A DNA stretch of 13,080 nt from CAHJXF01 sp039936235 (lineage in GTDB: Bacteria; Pseudomonadota; Gammaproteobacteria; Burkholderiales; Burkholderiaceae_D). Under the pieces are notes generated by a model. It was not told the DNA's origin, ran no database searches, and saw only the letters and a program-made list of their open reading frames with translations. Below, in pieces: positions 1 to 6,521 of the stretch. Within the stretch, counting starts at the first letter, position 1. Each line of letters starts with the position of its first letter. The position numbers and the translations under genes are program-made. The DNA lies in NCBI GenBank assembly GCA_039936235.1, contig JBDTIS010000215.1:1-13080 (forward strand). The letters are read 5' to 3'.

Positions 1-212
1 GTGACGCCTTCCTTCTTCAGGTCGTCGATCTTGATGACCGTGACCGGGACCGCGGTTTCTGCATCGACGCGACGGATCGCGGAGCCGGTCACTTCGACGC
101 GTTCGCCCTTTTGAATTTCTTGCGCCAGGACAGGCGTGGCGAGCGAGAAGCCGGCCGCGGCAACGCCGCAAGCAAGGCGCAAGCCGAACGCGATGGGTGA
201 TTCCTTGAACAT
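1..212 (-). CDS. TonB-dependent outer-membrane receptor, N-terminal part (runs off the window)
   Basis: Only the first 70 codons are inside the window. The ATG at 212 is preceded by a purine-rich AAGGGG at good Shine-Dalgarno spacing. Residues 1-31 form a signal peptide: MFKESPIAFGLRL, then an alanine-rich hydrophobic core, ending in VLA-QE. The mature start (QEIQKGERVEVTGSAIRR, then VDAETAVPVTVIKIDDLKKEGV) is typical of a TonB-dependent receptor: an acidic-x-V-x-V-T-G stretch that can act as TonB box, followed by the start of the plug domain, whose 'P-V-x-V-I-x-x-D-D-L-x-x-x-G' pattern is characteristic. Such receptors sit in the outer membrane and import siderophores, cobalamin, oligosaccharides or peptides using TonB energy. 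The ligand cannot be told because the barrel lies outside the window. The identification rests on the plug start alone. Confidence 0.8.
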   Translation of the reverse strand, partial: MFKESPIAFGLRLACGVAAAGFSLATPVLAQEIQKGERVEVTGSAIRRVDAETAVPVTVIKIDDLKKEGV

Positions 213-774
213 GTTTGCCCCTTTTGAAACGGTTAAATGCGACGGGGATTGCTCTTCCGTCAAATTCTTGCTCGATCTTTACGAAGTGACGCGGTTTTGA
301 GGTCGCGATCGACCGGCACCTGCAACAAATTCAGTCTATGTCAACTTAACTTTCCACCTTTAAATGTTCGGGGATAGAAGACGAGTCCTCAACTTTTACG
401 TTGCAAGTTGTTGGGTTTTCGCGACGACTTGTGTCATGGCGCGGCGTCTCAGCGCCGCGGGACGGTTGACGGTGACTTCGCATGCGCGTGACGGACACTG
501 GCGCGTCTCGCTCCAACCTGTTGCCGCAGGCAGGAAATCTTGCGGCCGCCACCATTCGCGGGGCGTGCCGAGCCTCCGCCAGGCCTGTCGGTCCAGGATC
601 GGCCGCAAGTCAGGAGCCGGGGATCTGCAGAGCGTCAGGAATTGATGCGTGGAGGGTGTCGCCGATGCGCACCGGCAGCGACCGGCGAGGCAGCCGGTCG
701 GTCACGCCTACGTGACATGTTCGATTCGTGCGCCTGCCGTAGAGGCAGCCGACAGACCCCGTCGCCGCCTGCCG
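213..774. other. Intergenic region between maeB 3' end and the TonB-receptor start
   Basis: I see no convincing gene here. The first 200 bases (213-420) are noticeably richer in A/T than the rest of the window and should contain the promoter of the receptor gene; a TTGACA hexamer lies on the minus strand at 344-339, but no good -10 follows at normal spacing. A GC hairpin (440-446 pairing with 453-459, loop TCTCAG) lies in the middle. Near maeB the ten-base sequence CGCCTGCCGT occurs twice (731-740 and 766-775), and two tandem stem-loops are annotated separately. Short open frames here have no recognisable protein features. Confidence 0.5.
679..716 (-). terminator. Pair of tandem stem-loops downstream of maeB, possible terminator
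   Basis: Two perfect hairpins lie back to back about 60 bases past the maeB stop. CGACCGGC (679-686) pairs with GCCGGTCG (693-700) around a six-base loop, and GTCACG (701-706) pairs with CGTGAC (711-716) around a four-base loop. Neither is followed by a run of T on the minus strand, so this is not a classical intrinsic terminator. It may mark the transcript's 3' end or protect it. The pairing is seen; the role is inferred from position. Confidence 0.35.
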
Positions 775-3054
775 TCAGTGCGCCTGCGACTTGGGGTCGG
801 CCACCGCGACGGCGGTCATGTTGACGATCCGCCTGACCGTCGACGACGGCGTCAGGATGTGTACGGCCTGCGCGGCGCCGAGGAGGATGCCGCCGACCGT
901 GACGCCGCCGCCGGCCGTCACGCGCAGCGCGTTGTAGGTGATGCTCGCGGCGTCGACGTTCGGCATGATCAGCAGGTTCGCGTCCGACGTCAGCACCGAG
1001 TCGGGGCAGTCGATCGCGCGGACCGCCTTCGACAGCGCCGCGTCGGCGCGCATCTCGCCGTCGACCATCAGTTCGGGGTCGGACTCGCGGACCAGCGCCA
1101 GGGCGTCGCGCATCTTCTGCGACGACGGCGAATCCGACGTGCCGTAGCTCGAGTGCGAGACCAGCGCGACGCTCGGCGTCGCACCGAGCCGCTGGACGTC
1201 GTGCGCGGCCAGCAATGTCATCTCGGCGATCTGCCTCGCATCCGGCTCGCGGTTCACGTGCGTGTCGCAAACGAACAGTTGCCGATCCTGCAGGATCAGC
1301 ATCTGCATGACCGCCAGCGTGTCGACGCCGGGGCGCATGCCGATCACGTTGCGGACGTAGTGCAGATGGCTGCCGAACAGCCCGGTCGTGCCGCACAGCA
1401 TCGAGTCCGCGGCGCCGAGGCGAACCAGCAGCGCCGCGACCAGCGTCGAACGGGTCCGGGTCTCCTCCTGCGCCTGCGCGAGCGAGATGCCCTTGCGCTT
1501 CGTCAGCGCGTAGTAAGCGTGGTAGTACTCGCGAAAGCGCGGGTCGTCGAGGATGTTGACGATCTCGCAGTCCTTGCCCGGCTCGATCCGCAGGCCGAGC
1601 TTCGCGATCCGCGACTCGATGACGTCCAGCCGTCCGACCAGCACCGGCCGTGCGAGCTTCTCGTCGACCGCGATCTGCGCGGCACGCAGCACGCGCTCGT
1701 CCTCGCCTTCCGCATACACCACGCGCTTGCCGGCCTTCTTGGCCGCCGCAAAAACCGGACCCATCACCATGCCCGAGTGATAGACGAAGCCGCTGAGCCG
1801 TTCGCGGTACGCATCAAGGTCGTCGATCGGCCGCGTCGCGACGCCGCTGTCCATCGCGGCCTTCGCGACCGCCGGCGACATCACGGTGATCAGTCGCGGA
1901 TCGAACGCACGCGGGATCAGGTAGTCGGGGCCGAAGGCCGGCGTCGCCGACCCGTAGGCTTCCGCGACGACGTCCGACGGCTCGGCCTGGGCCAGCGCGG
2001 CCAGCGCATGGACGGCGGCCAGTTTCATCGCCTCGTTGATGGTGCTCGCGCCGCAGTCGAGCGCGCCGCGGAAGATGAACGGGAAGCACAGCGAATTGTT
2101 GACCTGGTTCGGATAGTCCGAGCGCCCGGTGCCGATCAGGCAGTCGGGCCGTACGGCCTTCGCGTCCTCGGGCCTGATCTCCGGATCGGGGTTGGCCATC
2201 GCGAGGATGATCGGCTGGCGCGCCATCTTCGCGACCATCTCGGGCTTGAGCACGCCGGCGCTCGAAAGGCCGAGGAACACGTCGGCGTCGGCGATCACGT
2301 CGCCGAGCGTCCTGGCATCGGTGGTCTGGATGTAGCGCTGCTTGTCGGCGTCGAGCTTGTCGGCCCGATGGTTCGCGATCACGCCCTTGCTGTCGCAGAC
2401 GAAGATGTGCTCCTTCTTCAGGCCGAGACTCACCTGCAGATCGAGGCACGCGATCGCCGCGGCGCCGGCGCCCGAACACACCAGCGTCACGTCGCCGATC
2501 TCCTTGCCGACGATCTTCAGGCCGTTCAATATCGCCGCCGCCGCGACGATCGCCGTGCCGTGCTGGTCGTCGTGGAAGACCGGGATCTTCATTCGCTCGC
2601 GCAACTTCTTCTCGATGTAGAAGCACTCGGGTGCCTTGATGTCCTCCAGGTTGATGCCGCCGAAGGTCGGCTCCAGCGCCGCGACGATCTCGACCAGCTT
2701 GTCCGGATCGGTCTCCGCCAGCTCGATGTCGAACACGTCGATGCCGGCGAACTTCTTGAACAGGCAGCCCTTGCCTTCCATGACCGGCTTGCCGGCGAGC
2801 GGGCCGATGTTGCCCAGACCGAGGACCGCCGTGCCGTTCGTGATGACCGCCACCAGATTGCTGCGCGACGTGTACAGCGCGGCCTTGCCCGGATCCTTCT
2901 GGATCGCGGTGCAGGCGAACGCGACGCCGGGCGAGTACGCCAGCGACAGATCGCGCTGGTTCGCGAGCACCTTGGTCGGCGTGACCGAGATCTTTCCGGG
3001 CGTGGGGTACTGGTGATATTCGAGGGCGTCGATTTCGAGTTGCGATGCGGACAT
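775..3054 (-). CDS. maeB: NADP-dependent malic enzyme, two-domain MaeB type (malic enzyme + phosphotransacetylase-like)
   Basis: A cytoplasmic enzyme that decarboxylates malate to pyruvate with reduction of NADP, linking the TCA cycle to pyruvate and supplying NADPH. At 759 residues it has the full length of the MaeB family. Residues 20-160 form the N-terminal malic domain (YSPGVA at 40-45, KPVMEGKG at 89-96 with the expected catalytic lysine, metal-ligand region NLEDI at 135-139, HDDQHGT at 161-167). Residues 165-400 form the nucleotide-binding domain with SGAGAAA at 194-200 and the loop MANPDPEI at 287-294. Residues 430-750 resemble phosphotransacetylase; in this family that part is regulatory and binds acetyl-CoA rather than acting as a Pta. 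The ATG at 3054 is chosen because GGAG lies eight bases upstream and MSASQLE.. matches family N-termini. Divergent from the CorC-like gene. No damage seen. Confidence 0.95.
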   Translation of the reverse strand: MSASQLEIDALEYHQYPTPGKISVTPTKVLANQRDLSLAYSPGVAFACTAIQKDPGKAALYTSRSNLVAVITNGTAVLGLGNIGPLAGKPVMEGKGCLFKKFAGIDVFDIELAETDPDKLVEIVAALEPTFGGINLEDIKAPECFYIEKKLRERMKIPVFHDDQHGTAIVAAAAILNGLKIVGKEIGDVTLVCSGAGAAAIACLDLQVSLGLKKEHIFVCDSKGVIANHRADKLDADKQRYIQTTDARTLGDVIADADVFLGLSSAGVLKPEMVAKMARQPIILAMANPDPEIRPEDAKAVRPDCLIGTGRSDYPNQVNNSLCFPFIFRGALDCGASTINEAMKLAAVHALAALAQAEPSDVVAEAYGSATPAFGPDYLIPRAFDPRLITVMSPAVAKAAMDSGVATRPIDDLDAYRERLSGFVYHSGMVMGPVFAAAKKAGKRVVYAEGEDERVLRAAQIAVDEKLARPVLVGRLDVIESRIAKLGLRIEPGKDCEIVNILDDPRFREYYHAYYALTKRKGISLAQAQEETRTRSTLVAALLVRLGAADSMLCGTTGLFGSHLHYVRNVIGMRPGVDTLAVMQMLILQDRQLFVCDTHVNREPDARQIAEMTLLAAHDVQRLGATPSVALVSHSSYGTSDSPSSQKMRDALALVRESDPELMVDGEMRADAALSKAVRAIDCPDSVLTSDANLLIMPNVDAASITYNALRVTAGGGVTVGGILLGAAQAVHILTPSSTVRRIVNMTAVAVADPKSQAH

Positions 3055-3087
3055 GGCGGTCTCCGGTATTGAGGACTTGTGCGCTGA

Positions 3088-3093
3088 ACTATA
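3088..3093 (-). promoter_or_regulatory. Candidate -10 element of the maeB promoter
   Basis: TATAGT reads on the minus strand at 3093-3088, 33 bases before the maeB ATG, a sensible place for a sigma-70 -10 hexamer. The best -35 match upstream (CCGACA at 3118-3113) is 19 bases away and only four of six bases agree, so the call is tentative. Confidence 0.3.
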
Positions 3094-3182
3094 GCGAGAT
3101 GCCCAGGGTCGCTGTCGGGCACCACCGAGGGGCCCGTGTGACCGCGGCGAAGGGATCGCTAGAGAGCGCGATCAACCGACTG

Positions 3183-3188
3183 TAGAAT
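3183..3188 (+). promoter_or_regulatory. Candidate -10 element of the CorC-like gene promoter
   Basis: TAGAAT (five of six to the sigma-70 consensus) lies 43 bases before the ATG at 3232 in the 177-base divergent spacer. No good -35 hexamer is present at 16-18 bases, so this rests on the -10 match and position only. Confidence 0.25.
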
Positions 3189-3231
3189 TCTGCGGTGGCC
3201 GCCCGACGGTCGTTCGAGGTATTCGTTCTTA

Positions 3232-4524
3232 ATGGAAATATTTCTGCTGTTCGTGTTGATCCTGATCAACGGGGTCTTCGCGATGTCCGAGATCGCGCTC
3301 GTCACCGCGCGCAGGGGCCGGATGCAGAAGATGGCGGACGACGGTCTGCCGGGGGCAGCGGCCGCGATCAAGCTGGCCGAGGAGCCGACCCGCTTCCTGT
3401 CGACCATCGCGATCGGCATCACGTCGATCGGCATCCTCAACGGCGTGATCGGCGAAGCCTTGCTGGCGCGACCGCTGTCGAACTGGATGCAGGGCGCTGG
3501 CATCGAGAAGGATCATGCCGATCTCGGATCGACGGCGATCGCCGTCTTCCTGCTGACCTATTTCACGATCGTCATCGGCGAGCTCGTCCCGAAGCGGGTC
3601 GCGCAGCTTCGTCCCGAAGCGATCGCGCGTTTCGTCGCGCGGCCGATGCAGGGGCTCGGCATCGTCGTGAGGCCTTTCGTCAAGCTGCTGACCTTGTCCA
3701 CCGACGGCGTGCTGCGACTGCTCGGATTGCGGGACAAGACCAGCAACGCGGTGACCGAAGAAGAGATCCACTCGCTGCTCGAGGAAGGGTCCGACGCCGG
3801 CGTGATCGATCCGCACGAGCACGAGATGGCGCGCAACGTGTTCAGGCTCGACGATCGCGCGGTCGTCTCGCTGATGATCCCGCGCCTCGAACTCGTCCAT
3901 CTCGACGTGGCCGATCCGCTCGAGGTCAACCTGAAGAAGATCCAGGAGTCCGACCACTCGCGCTTTCCGGTCTGCTCCGGTGGGTGGGACGAAGTGCTGG
4001 GCATGGCGAGCGCGAAGATGTTGCTCGGTCAGCTTCTGCGTCACGAGGACGTCGACCTGCGTGCGAATCTGCAGACGGTGGTGTTCGTGCCCGAGACGAT
4101 GAACGGCACCGACCTGCTCGCGAGCTTCCGAAGCTCGAGCGTGCATAGCGCGATCGTCGTCGACGAATACGGGGACGTGCAGGGGATGGTCACGCTACAC
4201 GACCTGCTCGAGGCGATCACCGGCGAGTTCCACACGGCGAACCGCGACGATTCGTGGGCGGTGCAGCGCGAGGACGGCTCGTGGCTGCTCGACGGGATGC
4301 TCGCGGTTCCCGAGCTGAAGGACATTCTGGGCCTGCGTTCCGTCGTCGAGGAAGAGCGCGGCCGCTATCACACGCTGGCCGGCATGCTGATGCAGTTGCT
4401 CGGCCGGGTGCCGGTCGAGACCGACCACGTCGAGTGGGAGAGATGGCGCTTCGAGATCGTCGACATGGACGGGCAGCGGATCGACAAGGTGCTGGCGACC
4501 GCCGTGGCCGAGGTCGACGACTGA
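3232..4524 (+). CDS. CorC/HlyC-family membrane protein (DUF21/CNNM domain + CBS pair + CorC_HlyC domain)
   Basis: A 430-residue inner-membrane protein of the family that includes CorC/HlyC, YtfL/PaeA and eukaryotic CNNM proteins, linked to magnesium or polyamine export. Residues 1-165 form the DUF21 transmembrane domain: membrane segments near 1-23, 55-78, 101-118 and 136-160, with the conserved GELVPKR at 116-122. A linker with VTEEEIHSLLEEG (174-186) leads into a CBS-domain pair at about 210-332; the second contains HSAIVVDEYGDVQGMVT (305-321). The C-terminal CorC_HlyC domain covers about 345-425 (GRYHTLAGML at 377-386). Length and domain order match full-length members such as YtfL. The ATG has only a distant GAGG (12 bases upstream), but the membrane segment starts directly after it. 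Old 'hemolysin' names for this family are not supported by activity. Transported substrate unknown. Confidence 0.93.
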   Translation: MEIFLLFVLILINGVFAMSEIALVTARRGRMQKMADDGLPGAAAAIKLAEEPTRFLSTIAIGITSIGILNGVIGEALLARPLSNWMQGAGIEKDHADLGSTAIAVFLLTYFTIVIGELVPKRVAQLRPEAIARFVARPMQGLGIVVRPFVKLLTLSTDGVLRLLGLRDKTSNAVTEEEIHSLLEEGSDAGVIDPHEHEMARNVFRLDDRAVVSLMIPRLELVHLDVADPLEVNLKKIQESDHSRFPVCSGGWDEVLGMASAKMLLGQLLRHEDVDLRANLQTVVFVPETMNGTDLLASFRSSSVHSAIVVDEYGDVQGMVTLHDLLEAITGEFHTANRDDSWAVQREDGSWLLDGMLAVPELKDILGLRSVVEEERGRYHTLAGMLMQLLGRVPVETDHVEWERWRFEIVDMDGQRIDKVLATAVAEVDD

Positions 4525-4819
4525 GGTCGTGCGTCGTGCATTCGTCGTGCCTGGCGGCGAAGGTCGCTCCTTCGACGGACGAAAATCGATTCGCCGGAGT
4601 AACGACGAAGAGGGGCTTCGCTACCGCTCCTCGTCGTTCCCGTGAAAGCGGGAACCCAGTGGCGTTGGATCGAGGAAAACGCCGTCGACGAGCGCCATCT
4701 CCAGTCGTATCCCGTCTTTGTCTATGGCGGACCGGTGACGGTGAAGGGCGAGACCGACGTCGATCGGCGCGGAACGTGACGGCCCGCGATCGCTGGCCGC
4801 GTACAGCTCGCGTTCGCTT
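4525..4819. other. Gene-poor spacer with a possible coding remnant
   Basis: No confident gene is visible. Just after the stop of the CorC-like gene, CGTCGTGC occurs twice (4529-4536 and 4540-4550 region). A dispersed palindromic repeat is annotated at 4602-4660. One plus-strand frame stays open from 4603 to the TGA at 4777-4779 with mostly G/C third positions; it reads WRWIEENAVDERHLQSYP and VFVYGGPVTVKGETDVDRRG before the stop. It has no ribosome-binding site and its first part is the repeat itself, so it may be a decayed 3' fragment of a gene or chance. Confidence 0.4.
4602..4660 (+). repeat. Dispersed palindromic (REP-like) element, copy 1
   Basis: Two overlapping inverted repeats are visible. 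ACGACGAAGAG (4602-4612) pairs with CTCCTCGTCGT (4627-4637) at ten of eleven positions. GTTCCCG (4636-4642) pairs perfectly with CGGGAAC (4649-4655) around the loop TGAAAG. The 28-base core 4632-4659 matches, in opposite orientation, the element at 9927-9954 at 22 of 28 positions, and one difference is compensatory in the stem (T-A here, C-G there). Sequences of the type CGTCATTCCCGCGAAAGCGG are common intergenic repeats in beta- and gammaproteobacteria. Lying 75 bases past the CorC-like gene, it could also help end that transcript. Confidence 0.65.
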
Positions 4820-4946
4820 TTCTGCAGTTCATCCCGTGGTTCGGTCGGGCCGTCACCTGCGTGTTTCGCAGGACGGGCGGGGCTCCTACATTTCGTCTCG
4901 GGCAAAGACGAAGTCCCACCCGATGCGCACTCCGAAGGATACGACC
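4820..4946 (+). promoter_or_regulatory. Leader of small exported protein A, shared with the leader of paralog B
   Basis: From TTCTGCAGTTCAT at 4820 to the start codon the sequence resembles the leader at 6156-6276. The first 35 bases agree at 27 positions (shared TTCTGCAGTTCAT, then TTCGGTCGG, then GTC), at -127 here and -121 in the other. Nearer the gene both have a small hairpin: here TTCGTCT (4892-4898) pairs with AGACGAA (4906-4912); both share AAAGACG-x-AGTC. The Shine-Dalgarno AAGGAT is at 4935-4940. The block is a candidate common promoter/operator; I cannot assign a sigma factor or regulator to it. Confidence 0.5.
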
Positions 4947-5162
4947 ATGAACACGAACCTCCGCGCCCTGATCTTCGGTGCAGCAGTTGCAGCCGCTCTC
5001 GCGATCACCTTCGACACCGTCGTCGCCGCGGAGCCGATGCAGGTCACGCGCCTCGATGGGGTGACGGTGAATGCGCACCGCGACGCGTTCGACGCCGACG
5101 GCGAACTGAAGGTCATCCGCCTGGAAACCGTGGTCGTCACCGCGCACAAGAACGCGATCTGA
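4947..5162 (+). CDS. Small exported protein A with two TonB-box-like repeats, paralog of the protein at 6277
   Basis: A complete 71-residue protein that I cannot assign to a named family. Residues 1-28 look like a Sec signal peptide (MNTNLR, hydrophobic core ALIFGAAVAAALAI, cleavage probably after VVAA). The mature 43 residues hold two similar segments, VTRLDGVTVNAHRDA (33-47) and VIRLETVVVTAHKNA (56-70), joined by FDADGELK. Within each, DGVTVNA (37-43) and ETVVVTA (60-66) resemble TonB boxes such as DTLVVTA of BtuB. It is 51/71 identical to the protein at 6277-6492; the first 35 coding bases are identical while AHRDAFDADG is kept with five synonymous changes, which points to a translated, selected product. 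AAGGAT precedes the ATG at good spacing. It is convergent with the DUF2520 gene. Expected location is the periplasm or outside; function unknown. Confidence 0.75.
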   Translation: MNTNLRALIFGAAVAAALAITFDTVVAAEPMQVTRLDGVTVNAHRDAFDADGELKVIRLETVVVTAHKNAI

Positions 5163-5174
5163 CGCTTAGGTGAA

Positions 5175-5188
5175 GCCGATTTGTCGGC
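5175..5188. terminator. Small hairpin between convergent genes
   Basis: GCCGA (5175-5179) pairs with TCGGC (5184-5188) around TTTG, in the 53-base space between the convergent stop codons of small protein A and the DUF2520 gene. The stem is short and lacks a following T run in either direction, so a terminator role is only suggested by position. Confidence 0.2.
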
Positions 5189-5215
5189 AAGTGGTTCAGC
5201 GGTAACGGCAGGCGT

Positions 5216-6103
5216 TCAGGAAGGGTCCGTATCGATTGCCCCGGTGACGCGCCGCGCTGCGGCGTCGTCCAGACGGCCGTCCAGCACCGCGAGACCCACC
5301 TGGCGATGCGCCAGTTCCCGGTAGAAGCGCAGGTGGTCCGCGCCGTGCCGGTCGAATGCCGCGAGATGCCTGCCGATCACCCCGATGTCGCCGCGCGAGA
5401 TCGGCCCTGAGACGGCACCGGCGACGCCCCGTGTCGCGATCGCCTCCACAGTGCCCCGCGCCAGCGGCAGCAGGGCGTCCAGTGCATCTGCTTCGTCGAT
5501 GCCGAACGTTTTCCACATCGCGACCGCCTCGTCGATCATCGACACCAGAAAACTGGCCGCGAAGCTCGCGCCGCCGTGATATGCGCCGCGCGCGCCTGCC
5601 GGCAGTGTTAGGGGCTGCATCCTCAGACGCAACGCGATCGTCGTCAGCGTCCCGACGAGCGACGACGGTCCTTCGATCGCGACTGTCGCGCCGGCGAGCA
5701 GCCCGATCGCGCGATCCGGGTCCGAAAAGATCTGAAGCGGATGAAAGCCACCGATCTCCGCACCGTGGCGCCGTGCCGAGTCGAGCGCGGAGACGTCGGT
5801 GGCGCCGCTGCAGTGGACCACCTGCTGGCCGGTACGCCACTTCAGGCCGGAGCACACCGTCGCGATGTCGTCGTCGGGCACGGTGACGAACACCAGCGCC
5901 TCCCGCGCGGCCTCGTCCATCGCCACGGCACGGCTCCCATCGACCGTCGCTGCGAGTCGCGCCGCCGAGTCCGGATTGCGGCTCGCGATCGCCGCGACCG
6001 GAATGCCGCCGACGACGAACGCGCGACTGAGCGTGTTCGCGACTCTCCCGGCGCCGATGAACGCGATCGAAGGAATCGGCGTGGGCTTGGACTGCGCGCT
6101 CAT
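5216..6103 (-). CDS. Rossmann-like / DUF2520 domain protein
   Basis: A predicted cytoplasmic 295-residue protein. Residues 12-110 form an NAD(P)-binding Rossmann domain starting with IAFIGAGRVANTLSRAF, where GAGRVA (17-22) is the dinucleotide loop. The following HCSGATDVSAL and GGFHPLQIFSDP and the C-terminal helical half, with ARGAYHGGASFAASFL and GPISRGDIGVIGRHL, are typical of DUF2520. The fold is related to ProC-like and 6-phosphogluconate-dehydrogenase-like reductases, but no reaction is established for the family. I chose the ATG at 6103: AAAGGG lies five bases upstream and the Rossmann strand begins a dozen residues later. An upstream ATG at 6130 is possible, but frames extending to 6259 run through the leader of small protein B. 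The gene lies between the two small-protein paralogs on the opposite strand. A housekeeping role is likely; any link to its neighbours is unproven. Confidence 0.88.
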   Translation of the reverse strand: MSAQSKPTPIPSIAFIGAGRVANTLSRAFVVGGIPVAAIASRNPDSAARLAATVDGSRAVAMDEAAREALVFVTVPDDDIATVCSGLKWRTGQQVVHCSGATDVSALDSARRHGAEIGGFHPLQIFSDPDRAIGLLAGATVAIEGPSSLVGTLTTIALRLRMQPLTLPAGARGAYHGGASFAASFLVSMIDEAVAMWKTFGIDEADALDALLPLARGTVEAIATRGVAGAVSGPISRGDIGVIGRHLAAFDRHGADHLRFYRELAHRQVGLAVLDGRLDDAAARRVTGAIDTDPS

Positions 6104-6155
6104 CGGAGCCCTTTCAGGAGGATTGCGCATCGCTTCGCGACGGTCCGATCCGTCA

Positions 6156-6276
6156 TTCTGCAGTTCATTCCTCACTTCGGTCGGCTGGTCGCTTGCACCT
6201 GGGTCGCACGCGGAGGTTCTTCTATCTTTCGCTTCACGGAAAGACGCAGTCAACCCCACGAAGCAAAGGAAACATC
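6156..6276 (+). promoter_or_regulatory. Leader of small exported protein B, shared with the leader of paralog A
   Basis: Counterpart of the leader at 4820-4946. It begins TTCTGCAGTTCAT at 6156, then TTCGGTCGG and GTC at matching offsets, and has a hairpin nearer the gene (TCTTTC at 6225-6230 with GAAAGA at 6239-6244). The hairpin sequence differs from copy A, yet the AAAGACG-x-AGTC segment is kept. AAAGGA at 6265-6270 is the ribosome-binding site. This stretch also serves as the upstream region of the divergent DUF2520 gene, so the shared block at 6156-6190 lies 53 bases before that start too. Confidence 0.5.
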
Positions 6277-6492
6277 ATGAACACGAACCTCCGCGCCCTG
6301 ATCTTCGGTGCCGTCGTCGCAGCCGCTTTGGTCATCACGCTGGACACGGTGACGGCGGCCGAGCCGGTCGAAGTGATCCGCCTCGAAGCCGTTCGGGTCA
6401 GCGCGCATCGTGATGCGTTCGATGCGGACGGCAACCTGAAGGTGCCGCGTCTCGACCCGGTCGTCATCACGGCGCACGGTAGCGTCGAATAA
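6277..6492 (+). CDS. Small exported protein B with two TonB-box-like repeats, paralog of the protein at 4947
   Basis: Same length (71 residues) and plan as protein A, with no recognised family. Signal peptide at 1-28 (MNTNLRALIFGA.. ending TVTAA-EP). The mature chain has VIRLEAVRVSAHRDA (33-47) and VPRLDPVVITAHGSV (56-70) joined by FDADGNLK; the box-like cores are EAVRVSA (37-43) and DPVVITA (60-66). The second core has proline where A has threonine, and the C-terminus SVE differs from NAI in A. So the two copies have diverged most at the extreme C-terminus and between the conserved positions, and least in AHRDAFDADG. AAAGGA lies six bases before the ATG. The stop is 29 bases from the convergent livF stop, with no terminator visible between. 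Divergent from the DUF2520 gene. Confidence 0.75.
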   Translation: MNTNLRALIFGAVVAAALVITLDTVTAAEPVEVIRLEAVRVSAHRDAFDADGNLKVPRLDPVVITAHGSVE

Positions 6493-6521
6493 CTTCTTCG
6501 CAGTCCGGTGTCGAGTTCCGC

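Noticed and set aside
649..3072. An open frame of about 800 codons on the plus strand, antisense to maeB
   Set aside because: Its translation is dominated by Arg, Asp, Val and His with no domain pattern; it is the usual mirror of a GC-rich gene with strong third-position bias. maeB on the other strand has every family motif.
5073..5126. EF-hand-like calcium loop in the small proteins (FDADG[EN]LKV, acidic residue at loop position 12)
   Set aside because: Positions 1, 3, 5, 8 and 12 fit roughly, but the obligatory glycine at position 6 is leucine and no flanking helices are predicted. The resemblance is too weak to call.
4947..5162. Small protein A as a truncated TonB-receptor pseudogene
   Set aside because: Both copies have the same length, a normal stop, a good ribosome-binding site and a synonymous-change pattern typical of functional genes; nothing of a plug or barrel remains downstream.
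6104..6259. N-terminal extension of the DUF2520 protein up to 6259
   Set aside because: The added 52 residues would be encoded by the leader of small protein B and have no ribosome-binding site; the start at 6103 has both a Shine-Dalgarno and the right distance to the Rossmann strand.
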